Source: Phyllostachys edulis
Lineage: Eukaryota; Streptophyta; Magnoliopsida; Poales; Poaceae
DNA: 64,000 bases
Assembly: GCA_036346405.1 (NCBI GenBank)
Contig: CM070553.1
Coordinates: 71,736,976 to 71,800,975, forward strand
Reading direction: 5' to 3'
The translations under genes and the position numbers were made by a program. How positions within the stretch are numbered: position 1 is the first letter of the stretch; every line of letters begins with the position of its first letter. Under the pieces are notes generated by a model that had not been told where the DNA came from, ran no database searches, and worked only from the letters and a program-made list of their open reading frames with translations. Positions 56,320 to 64,000 of the stretch are shown one piece after another.

Positions 56320-57440
56320 CTTGTTCATCTTCTCAAGTGGCCTCCCTCAAACTTTCCCCCTCTATCTCTCTAATTTTTCCTCCTTAAGGCCTTTTTGGAT
56401 GTGGAGGATTTGGTCTTCCTCCCGAATTAGCAAGTGTATTGTCCAATGCATCCTTAATCACTAAGTCATGCTCTTCTAGAGACATGACATGAGCATACCC
56501 CCCCCCCCCCAAAAAAAAAACTTGAAGCTCATTGCTCTTCCGGAGCAAATCTTCACCGATGGGCTCGGGGAGGGTGTATGATGAGTCAGATGAACAGTAA
56601 AGCCGTATCAAGGAAGCATGTGCTTGTCTCGCCAAGAGAAAAGGGCCATTGTCTTGGAGAGCAAGTAGAATAAGATGCAAAAGGAAGAGGCAGAAAAGCA
56701 TTTACGCCACCAGCATGACCTAGTACATGCCAAGCCTCACTCACACACATTTCTTATAACAGATTGTAGGTTTGTGTTGCTTACTTTGTCTGATACTCAC
56801 ATTATTCTCTGTGTTTCTTGCTTGATTCCATAAACTATTGAAAACACATCATATTCCTATGACAACTTTTTACCATTAAAAAAGATAGAGAAAATCGAAA
56901 GTGAACTTGAGGAGCAAAGGCGATTTCTTCAGTAAATGCAGGTAGATAATCAATCCTCTAACTATGAACTAACTGCAAAAATGAAGGAGCAGAGACCAAG
57001 CGGGCAGCAACACTAATCTCATTTTCAATGAGCTGCACTGGAAGACAATTCCCTTATCCCGTTGTAAGCGTTGTATTTCATTCCCTATCTTACATGAACT
57101 GTTGACAAAATGTCCTCCTTAATGTGATATGTTTGTGAAGTACAAAAAAGGTAGAGTTATCTAAGCAATTTTTCCATTAATTTATATAGCATTGACAGGT
57201 TGCTAGGTGACTCGCCAGAGCGCCGCCAATTTTGCTCTCCATTCCTTTTATTTCCCCTTTTTAAAGAGAAAAAACTTCTTTTTTAAGCCTAACGGTTGTG
57301 ATGGATTCGTGTTGATTAACCTAGCAAACTTTGATTCCTGGTTGTTTTTATGGGCTGTCTAGCACATTGTTGTTTATTGTCTGTCGCTTTACTGTTAGGT
57401 ACTACATAACTTTTGTGGCTACTTATGTTTGATGATCTCA
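56320..57440. other. Spacer with C10/A10 run, no gene recognised
   Basis: A C run followed by an A run is at about 56501-56520. A minus-strand open frame (56384-56701, 105 codons) has no family I recognise. A short plus-strand piece (about 56885-56935) reads as a Glu-rich coiled coil, but has a stop straight after it. Confidence 0.4.
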
Positions 57441-57954
57441 GATATAGGGATGGGGAACCCACTGATAATGCGTTAAGATTCTACAAATGGTTCAATGAGG
57501 TTTATAAAAAAAGGTCACTCACATGTGCTCACTATTTACTACCACATTTTATGGCTTCTTCTGTAGTTTTTGCGCTTAAACAAGGGAAGGAGAGGGAAGT
57601 TTGGCTTAAGAATCTTAAGGCCCTGTTTGGTATAGCTTCGGATCCTAGCTTCCCAGAAGAATCCGGGGGAGGCGAACCAAACACCCAGCTCCTCCTAATT
57701 AGCAGATCCTGCTTCTAGCGAGGAGCGGCAGAAAAAGTACACACAGAGCGAGGAGCGGGGTACAGGTCGATTCTCGTGGGGAGCAGCCCACATGAAACGA
57801 TTTTGCCCTTCGAAGTTACAGGTTATTACCCACAAATGGCACTGAACTACCCTCCTTTCCCACACCGTCCTGGGCGAAGAATCGTTCGCACTTCGCATCT
57901 GCGCATCTGGGTTTCTTCTATGGCAACGCCTTGGGCAGGGGCGATGACGCAACT

Positions 57955-58524
57955 ATGGGTGACGGTGGCAGCTGGGGTCGACGGCAGCGACCGACAAGAA
58001 GAAGAGAAGAGCACCTTCGTCCCGCATGCCTTTCCTCTAGTCCTCCTCTGAAGGCACAGCTCGCCACCCTATGCCCTAATTCTGCCGTTGATGCTTCCGC
58101 CCTCGCCTCCCTCCTCACCATCCTCCTTCCTCCCGACATCCTCCTCCCTCTCAGCATCCTCCTTCCCGACATCCCCGCTGCCAAAGCATCACTCTGCCGC
58201 TTCCGACATCGCCTCCATCCTCGCCATCCTCCTCCCCCACATTCCCTCATCTCCCTCCTCCCTCCCGGCATCCTCCTCCCCCTCATCCCCGGGGCCTCTA
58301 CATCTGTGGCCAAAGCACAACACCGCCGCTTCCGACCTCGCCTCCATCCTCGCCATCCTCCTCACCCACATCCACTCATGTCCCTCCTCCCCCACATACC
58401 CGTGACCAAAGCACCACACCGCCACTTCCGACCTCACCTCCCTCGTCGCCATCCTCCCTCACATCCCCACATCTCCCCCTCATCCCCAATTATAGTTGGA
58501 GGAAGAAATTTCTGTAACTGTTGA
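57955..58524 (+). CDS. Pro/His/Arg-rich ORF with ~40-aa internal repeats
   Basis: The frame is open from 57931; the first ATG is at 57955. The protein is rich in Pro, His, Arg and Ser. Three repeats of ~35-45 residues follow each other, each with Lys-Ala..His/Cys-Arg-Arg/His-Phe-Arg and then Leu-His-Pro-Arg-His-Pro-Pro (centred near 58200, 58335 and 58425). The DNA repeat (CGCTTCCGACNTCGCCTCC..) keeps phase, so the frame survives. No family is recognised. It lies inside a non-autonomous transposon and may be captured exon sequence or chance GC-rich frame. Confidence 0.3.
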   Translation: MGDGGSWGRRQRPTRRREEHLRPACLSSSPPLKAQLATLCPNSAVDASALASLLTILLPPDILLPLSILLPDIPAAKASLCRFRHRLHPRHPPPPHSLISLLPPGILLPLIPGASTSVAKAQHRRFRPRLHPRHPPHPHPLMSLLPHIPVTKAPHRHFRPHLPRRHPPSHPHISPSSPIIVGGRNFCNC

Positions 58525-58614
58525 TTTCATTAGTTCTTTGAGGAATTGTTTGTCATGGAATAGGGTTACCATGATGGCATATTGCATTTTCAATATATTT
58601 TGTGCATGATTATT

Positions 58615-59095
58615 ATGACATCGACTTGATTTGAGCATTGTGATGTTTACTGAAATTGTAACATTGAAAGAATAGTGCGGTAACTTGATTGGAGCATTGT
58701 GATGTTTACTAAAATTGTAACCTTGTATGGATAGTGCAGTGACTGAAATTGTTTCTTATGACATAAACTAGATTTGCACATTCTCTTGTGTACTGAAATT
58801 GTAACCTTATAGGGATAGTGCAGTGACTGAATTAATTGACCAGTAATGTATAAAATTCTCTTGTTAAATCAATGACTTGATTTGAGCATTGTAATGTTTT
58901 CTGAAATTGTAACCTTGTATGGATAGTGCAGTGTCTTGATTTGAGCATTGTGATGTTTTCTAAAATTGTAACCTTGTAAGGATAGCTCAGTGAGTGAAAT
59001 TGTTTCTTATGACATCAACTTGATTTGAGCATTATCTTGTGTACTGAAAATGTAACCTTATATGGATAGTGCAGTGACTAAATTGAGCATTAATG
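58615..59095 (+). repeat. Degenerate ~60-bp tandem repeat
   Basis: Six to seven imperfect units contain CTTGATTTGAGCATTGTGATG, then TTTACTGAAATTGTAACC and TTGTATGGATAGTGCAGTGA. Unit boundaries drift and some units are fused. It lies within the Harbinger-like element and is non-coding. Confidence 0.85.
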
Positions 59096-59571
59096 TGGAA
59101 AATTGAGCATTAATCTATTTGTATAGTGTTCTCCATATGGACAAGGGCCCAGTGAAGGTTTACACTGATAGAAGTATCTCAATTGCAATGTCCTCGAATG
59201 AAAACTTGGTACTACTCTTTCTATGGGGCAACTACTCACGTTAAACGTTTTCTTTTGGGTTTCGTGACTGTTTATGACACAATGCCAGTACTGGCTTAAA
59301 AAAATAGAGTTGTTGATTTGTGCTAATTGCTGAAGTCTTATAACGGTAGCATAGCAAATCCCCCTCCTTTTATATTGTTGTGTGGCACTCATGAAATGGA
59401 CTGCTTATCACTACAAATTGGTACGATTTTAAAATACACAGCATTGATACTGTTGTTTTGGTGAATGGCTAGTACTTTGTATTTGTTCATTTGATTTGAG
59501 ATGGTGTAAACTTTACACATCATTCCCAAAATATGTTCTCTGCTTAATAATCGACTACCGTTGTTTGTCAG

Positions 59572-59788
59572 ATATCTTATGTTGTGCGACTAAGAAAGAT
59601 CCAAGACAAGATCAAACACTTTGAGGAGCTAGAGTTAATCATGGATCGAGTACACCACAATATAGCAAATAAAGGAATCCATCATCGATGAATGGCTAAA
59701 GGCACTCGACCGAGCATTTCAGGCTGGAGTATCAATGCCGAGGGATGAAGTGCTTACAAAGCTATTCCTAAACAAGTCTACTCCATAG
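59572..59788 (+). pseudogene. Captured exon resembling a SWI3-type coiled-coil C-terminus
   Basis: After a splice-acceptor-like TTTGTCAG at 59571, the frame reads Val-Arg-Leu-Arg-Lys-Ile-Gln-Asp-Lys-Ile, then KHFEELELIMDRVHHN. A one-base shift near 59672 moves it to Ser-Ile-Ile-Asp-Glu-Trp-Leu-Lys-Ala-Leu, then FQAGVSMPRDEVLTKLFLNK, ending at TAG 59786. The charged coiled coil recalls the C-terminal helix of plant SWI3 chromatin-remodelling subunits, but this is from memory and unsure. It looks like the last exon of a real gene carried inside the transposon. Confidence 0.4.
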
Positions 59789-60741
59789 AGAAGTTGACTA
59801 GAGTTGATTAGCCCTCCCCTGGCCAATCCCTCTGACTGTAGCTAGTAGGTAGCAACATTCTGCATGTATGAGAACACGTCTGTAAAGGTGCTAATTGAGC
59901 TTTTTTGATTGATCTCAAAATTTTGTGTTTGAGATCGCAACAACCCTCTGTACCATCCTGTCTAATTGCACACAACAACTCCGTTGTATCTAACTAGGTT
60001 AGATGACAAGCTTTGCTAGCGCTTCAGAATTCATGCTGACGTTGCTGTGATTTCATTTGTTGGGATATGCAAATCTTGCTTCACTTTGGGGGTATCACCG
60101 TATCAATATGTTGTTTGATTAGTGATCACATTATCTTGGTCTGTTGGTTTGATCAGTGATCACAGCATCAACCACCAGGTGGACCTGAATAGGAGTAGCA
60201 TGTACGGGTCCATTTTGCACTATATTTCCTCATTTTGTAATGCATGTTGCACCATTTTGCATGTGGAGTTTGCTCCATTTTGTACGTACAGGTCCATTTT
60301 GCAATGCACATTTACTCAATGAACAAGAGATTTTCCTGCCTAGTAATCTGCGTAGCAAGCATTACAAGACACAATTGAAGTATTTGTACAAGGGGTAGTT
60401 TGGTCTATTTGTCTCTAATCCTCCCTCATGGTTTTTGGAGCCAACCTACCAGCGAAACATTTTCAATAGACAGCTCCAAATTCTCAGAGAATTGGATTCT
60501 CAGAGAATCAGGAGCAGAATCTGGAAAATAAGAATCCAGAGCTCTACCAAACAGGGCCTAAGTATGCTACCTTTGGCCTTGGGAGCAGGCAATACGAGCA
60601 TTTTAGTAAGCCTTGTTTAATTCAATGTGAAATGCTAATGATCTTGCCAAGCCTGATTAGTGTTCTGGTAATTGATACTTGGCTTTTCTGCATGAAAAAA
60701 ATAGGTTGCAAAGGTGGTAGATGATATACTACAGGAGCAGC

Positions 60742-61519
60742 GTAAGTATTTCGATATATACTACTTTCCGACAAAAGTAGGGGAAATAGAACAAGTGCAT
60801 TCCCAATGTAGCAGTTTCGGTAGGTGGATACTATCAAATTTATTCTAACTATTGCCTAAAAAACACTACTTAGGGTTTGTGATACCTAAAATAACACCAT
60901 GCTTGCTTTGTTCAAAAGTTTGTTAAGAAACATATGTTCGTTCTCTTTGCAACGATATAGATCTATCGGGGAGAGGGAAAAGTGAGACAGATAATATCTT
61001 TTGACTTTTTTGTTTTTTTTTTCTGTATCCGCAAGATGCAGGCTTGGGTGCCAAATGATCTCTATGATTAGTCTAAATCTGGATACAGAACAAACCTTTT
61101 GTTGGTCGCACTCGTACCTTAGACCGGGACTTTGATTTTTTTGTCTAATTTGGTTCCGGAGAATGGCCACCCTAACAAAAAAATATGACACAGAAATAGA
61201 TACCAAAGGAACTTGCATATGGTATATTTGTACAACTATATAGATTTATTTATTTTTTATAAGAGTAAAGAGAACTGTTATAACCATTTTCGCTGTCATA
61301 CAAAATTTATAGATCAAAGACTTAACGTATAACCATCGCCATCGTCAAACAGTATGCTTTTGTGCACGTGCGTCTAAGGACGCGCCCGGCCTAATAGTAA
61401 TTAAGAGGAGATGCATGCACCCAACGAGAAAGAGACGCGCCGACAGATTCGTACCGTGCACGTTGCAGTTGCAGTTGGAGCGTGATAATGCGCATGGCCC
61501 ACCGACAAGCACCACAACC
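60742..61519. other. Intergenic, no feature recognised
   Basis: AT-rich sequence between the reductase fragment and the 3' end of the acyltransferase. It would contain the acyltransferase 3' UTR and terminator, but no specific signal is claimed. Confidence 0.5.
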
Positions 61520-62908
61520 TCACGCCGCGCCCACCGCGTCCATGAACTCCTCGTCGCCGACGAGCCTGGCAAGCGCGTCCGGCGCGATGCACACCTCCAG
61601 CGCCATGCTCCCTCCGCCGTCGCCCTCGTACACCGTCACCTTCCCGTCCAGCTTGTTCCCGGCGCCGCTCCGCACGGCCACCGGCCTCCCCCATCCGAAG
61701 TCGTTGCCGTACACGTCGAACCACGGCGAGCTCCCGGTCCCTATCGCCGCGGGATGACGGTGCGCCGCCATGTACATGAAGTTGGGCTCTTGAGACCAAG
61801 ACGCGAGGATGTCCCTCACGCTCGCCTCGTCGAACGACGCCACCGCTCGGTTCAGGAGCCACGCCGTCCACCCAAGCCCCCTGTCCAGGATCTCGCCGAC
61901 AGGGGACTTCGCGGCGGCTTGCGCAACCGCGTTGCCCATGTAACATTGAGGTATACCCTTCACCCGTGCTCGGCATCCAACAAGAAGGGCGTATGTTGTC
62001 TCCTCGTCTGGAGCGAGGCCCCGGGCTCGACACACCGCTCGCCAGAGGTGCGCGAGCAGGGACTGCAATGACGAGATGGTGGCCGTGGCTTGGCCAGCCA
62101 TCTCGGCGTTCGCCTTCGCCTTCAGCTTCCTTATGCTCTCCCCGGAGAAATGGAAGAAGCACTCCTGTACCGGCGGGTACACGCCACGCCGGACAATGTC
62201 CTCCAGCTTGCCGAAGGGTAGAGGGATCGGCACGGGGCACGTGTCGAGGAACCACCTCTCGAGCACCGGCAACGGCGTGGAGATCTGGCAGCCTTCGCCG
62301 CCGCCGCCGCCGCTTCGGTTGATCTCCGACCAGGTGTTGAACAAGTACCAGAAGGTTGCCCCATCGGCGACGCCGTGGTTGAGAGACATGGCGATGAAGA
62401 TGCCGTCGGCGAGCTCCGTGACCTGAGCGGCCAGAACCGGGCGGCAGTCCACGATGGCGTCCGTGCCAAGCAGGCCATTGAGTGGGAAGAACGACCACAC
62501 CACCCGTGGGATGTAAATTGAGGTGGTGATGTCGGCGACGGTGACGCCAGGCGCCACGGCGTGGACGAACTCAGCGCCTTCGTCGTTGCAGCAGAGCGAA
62601 ATGGCGAGGCTCGGAGGCGTCGCCCCGTCGTTGATCTCCGTGACGGTGAGGCGACCGGCCAAGGGGTGGAAGCGGCCCAAGGCGCACGCGAAGGACGACA
62701 CGAGGTGTTCGACGGCGTGCTGGCCACCGGTCGGAGGCTTGGGCAGGAGAACGCCCTTCTGGATGTAGTCCACGGTGATCATTCGGAGATCCCACGGCGT
62801 CAGGTGGATGGTCTCAGGCTCCAGCGGCACGACGTTCCGCGAGCTCGTTGACTCCGGCCTGACCATGCGCCGGGACATGACCCGGAAGCCGGCGGTGGAG
62901 CCTTCCAT
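61520..62908 (-). CDS. BAHD acyltransferase (At3g50280-like clade)
   Basis: BAHD enzymes are cytosolic and transfer acyl groups from CoA thioesters to plant alcohols or amines. The 462-residue protein is full length for the family (about 430-480) and is read from one exon with no interruption. The catalytic HxxxD motif is HGVAD at residues 178-182, preceded by Phe-Ile-Ala-Met-Ser-Leu-Asn. The structural DFGWG motif is complete at 403-407. The N-terminal region has Leu-Thr-Pro-Trp-Asp-Leu (36-41) and the conserved His-Pro-Leu-Ala-Gly-Arg (81-86). The sequence style fits the uncharacterised At3g50280-like acetyltransferase group; the substrate cannot be told from sequence. The ATG at 62908 is the first in frame and gives the expected N-terminus. 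High GC at third positions is normal for grass single-exon genes. It has no operon-like partner. Confidence 0.95.
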   Translation of the reverse strand: MEGSTAGFRVMSRRMVRPESTSSRNVVPLEPETIHLTPWDLRMITVDYIQKGVLLPKPPTGGQHAVEHLVSSFACALGRFHPLAGRLTVTEINDGATPPSLAISLCCNDEGAEFVHAVAPGVTVADITTSIYIPRVVWSFFPLNGLLGTDAIVDCRPVLAAQVTELADGIFIAMSLNHGVADGATFWYLFNTWSEINRSGGGGGEGCQISTPLPVLERWFLDTCPVPIPLPFGKLEDIVRRGVYPPVQECFFHFSGESIRKLKAKANAEMAGQATATISSLQSLLAHLWRAVCRARGLAPDEETTYALLVGCRARVKGIPQCYMGNAVAQAAAKSPVGEILDRGLGWTAWLLNRAVASFDEASVRDILASWSQEPNFMYMAAHRHPAAIGTGSSPWFDVYGNDFGWGRPVAVRSGAGNKLDGKVTVYEGDGGGSMALEVCIAPDALARLVGDEEFMDAVGAA

Positions 62909-63600
62909 TTTGATTGCCGCCAGAGTTAGTTCGGAGTGCGGCTAAGCAGAGGCCGGAGGTTGTTTGCCTCCCTTGTCAAAAATAGCGCCTCTGCGAAAAC
63001 GAATTATCTGGGGGAGGGCCCGGGCAGGGGATGATGTGTGGAGAAGGAGAGGCCTCCATATAATTTATTTGGGAAACGTTACTCTCGTACGCTCATTTAA
63101 TTTCTTACCTACTCCACTTCAATCCACTCTAAAAAAACATCAGCGATTCACACACGCATTCAATTCCATCTACCCTCCCCAGTCCCCACCTACTCTGCCT
63201 CAAACACTCCACAGTGCAGCTACTTTTTAATGCATTTCCCTTCTCCATCTCTCTCCCTCTCATCTCTATCTCAAACACTCGTACCACAGAGCGCAGCACA
63301 ACCAGGCAGGCGATGAGGAGAGGAGGTAGGCCGGCCAGCAGGCGACGAGGAGAGGGGGTGTCACGGTACAGACGCGCTATGGGCGTGTCGCGTCGTCGGG
63401 AGGGGGTGGGGGTTGCACCGCACCACTGACCGGTGGCACCTCTGCCACGACGACGGGGCTCCGCCGCCTACGCCTCTGCTTCGCTTGGGCCACGCGCCGC
63501 CGCTGCAGAGGCCACTTCCGCTACGGCCACCTCTCTGGTGCCGGCCAAGTCCGCTGCTTCCTTTTTTTTATTGACAATTTTGTAGATCCTAAATATTGCG
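62909..63600. other. Upstream region of the acyltransferase, no second gene seen
   Basis: It contains the acyltransferase 5' flank. From about 63070 (GGGAAACGTTACTCTCGTACG) the sequence looks transposon-like, C-rich and then AGG-rich, but termini were not paired. No coding sequence is recognised. Confidence 0.4.
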
Positions 63601-63604
63601 TCTG

Positions 63605-63830
63605 AGAATGTTGCGACCATTGAAAATTTTTGTTGCAACCGTTGAAAATTTTTGTTGCAGGCGTTGAAAGTTTTTGTTGTAGGCGTTGAAATTTTTTGCT
63701 GTAGCTCGTGATGTTGTTGCGTCTGAGAATGTTGCGATCGTTGAAATTTTTTGTTGCAACCGTTGAAATTTTTGTTGTGGGTGTTGTAACTTTTTGTTGC
63801 AGGCGTTGAAATTTTTTGTTGCAGTGCGTG
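63605..63830. repeat. ~23-bp tandem repeat (GTTGAAATTTTTTGTTGCA type)
   Basis: About nine imperfect units of CGTTGAAATTTTTTGTTGCA(G/A) stand in tandem. A larger unit starting GCGTCTGAGAATGTTGCG recurs at 63599 and 63719. Non-coding. Confidence 0.85.
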
Positions 63831-64000
63831 TGTAACACCCTGGCTATTCGGAAGCCAAGATATCACCTAAATACTCTAACAACCAACCATAATGGGAAAG
63901 AATTTGAATAATTTATCATCTAATGGCATAAACAGATCAATAATTAACAGGACCATGGCATGAAAAGAATCTGAATCCAAATACTTATATCAAAAGAGGT
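63831..64000 (+). repeat. Probable start of another LTR, cut by window end
   Basis: TGTAACACCCTGGC at 63831 follows the same terminal pattern as the other gypsy LTRs here (TGTAACATCCCG at 7733, TGTGACACCCTG at 25238). Only 170 bases are visible, so this is a suggestion. Confidence 0.4.

Larger units (their letters stand above)
57619..60558. mobile_element. 2.94-kb Harbinger/Tourist-like element in the reductase exon
   Basis: The termini are GGCCCTGTTTGGTATAGCT at 57619 and the inverse (AGCTCTACCAAACAGGGCC) ending at 60558. The inverted repeats extend about 28 bases with a few mismatches. TAA flanks both sides (57616-57618 and 60559-60561), and removing the element with one TAA restores the reductase codons exactly. 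The TAA duplication favours PIF/Harbinger over hAT. No transposase is recognised inside, so it is non-autonomous. The inside carries a repeat-protein open frame, a tandem repeat and a likely host exon. Confidence 0.82.
57442..60741 (+). pseudogene. NADPH-cytochrome P450 reductase, FMN-domain fragment, transposon-split
   Basis: The reductase is an ER-anchored flavoprotein that passes electrons from NADPH to P450s. Exon pieces: 57442-57499 encodes YRDGEPTDNALRFYKWF (family YGDGEPTDNAARFYKWF, so the FMN-loop Gly is Arg). After an ~85-base intron, 57584-57618 encodes Gly-Lys-Glu-Arg-Glu-Val-Trp-Leu-Lys-Asn-Leu-Lys. A 2.94 kb element then interrupts the codon series. Right after it (60559 on) the frame resumes with YATFGLGSRQYEHF, the second FMN loop. 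A last exon, 60705-60741, encodes Val-Ala-Lys-Val-Val-Asp-Asp-Ile-Leu-Gln-Glu-Gln and ends at a good donor (GTAAGT). The N-terminal anchor, FFGTQTGTAE box, FAD and NADPH domains are absent. It keeps introns, so it is a DNA-copied fragment, not a retrocopy. Confidence 0.85.

Noticed and set aside
56390..56420. TTAAGGCCTTTTTGGATGTGG as the left end of another TAA-flanked transposon
   Set aside because: It resembles a terminal repeat but no inverse partner was found downstream.
56384..56701. 105-codon minus-strand frame as a gene
   Set aside because: It has no recognised family, no supporting signals, and crosses a C10/A10 homopolymer that gives a Gly run.
61401..62498. 365-codon minus-strand frame overlapping the acyltransferase, and a 218-codon plus-strand frame
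   Set aside because: Shadow frames caused by the high third-position GC of the BAHD gene; the composition is Arg/Gly/Pro-rich with no domain.

Overview
The window looks like a repeat-dense stretch of a grass (Poaceae) nuclear genome, possibly Oryza or a close relative. The evidence is the retrotransposon types with plant initiator-Met primer-binding sites, a CACTA element with typical grass subterminal repeats, TAA-flanked Tourist/Harbinger elements, introns with GT..AG ends, and plant gene families (BAHD acyltransferase, prolyl 4-hydroxylase, NADPH-cytochrome P450 reductase). Species assignment is inference only.

Layout. 1-11863: a Ty3/gypsy chromovirus (element A1) with very large LTRs (3' LTR 4131 bp); its 5' LTR is cut by the window edge. 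A1 sits inside a second LTR family (family B). 11864-13454: two B-type LTR pieces in opposite orientation. 13455-17409: unidentified retroelement leader/LTR-like sequence, a degenerate plant-mobile-domain-like fragment and featureless AT-rich DNA. 17413-22382: a ~0.3 kb Tourist-like MITE split by a 4.66 kb solo B LTR (TSD GCTAC). 22890-25237: CACTA transposon remains, with an unrecognised 187-aa ORF and the N-terminal domain of a TNP2-type transposase. 25238-33676: a B-like LTR split by a 5.37 kb opposite-strand solo LTR (TSD GGAAG). 34265-36572: a shrunken Tat-like gypsy element with an antisense extra ORF. 38065-41068: a young, internally deleted Ty1/copia element (TSD GTAGT). 41230-41668: the last two exons of a decayed prolyl 4-hydroxylase. 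43140-43727: a Helitron-like 3' end followed at once by a candidate promoter and 5' exon, which is cut at 43727 by the second chromovirus (A2, 43728-56144). 57442-60741: a P450-reductase pseudogene whose exon is split exactly by a 2.94 kb TAA-flanked element carrying what look like host gene fragments. 61520-62908: an intact single-exon BAHD acyltransferase on the minus strand, the only convincing intact host gene. The window ends in a short tandem repeat and a likely new LTR start.

The genes do not form a working pathway; the window is mainly a record of nested insertion and gene breakage. Insertion order can be read from interruptions: A1 into a B LTR, solo B LTRs into a MITE and into another LTR, A2 into a candidate gene, and the Harbinger-like element into the reductase exon. 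Copies of the chromovirus differ mostly by small length changes at CTG/CAG-type sites and in homopolymers. This may be an assembly artefact, so frameshifts in A1 and A2 should not be over-read.
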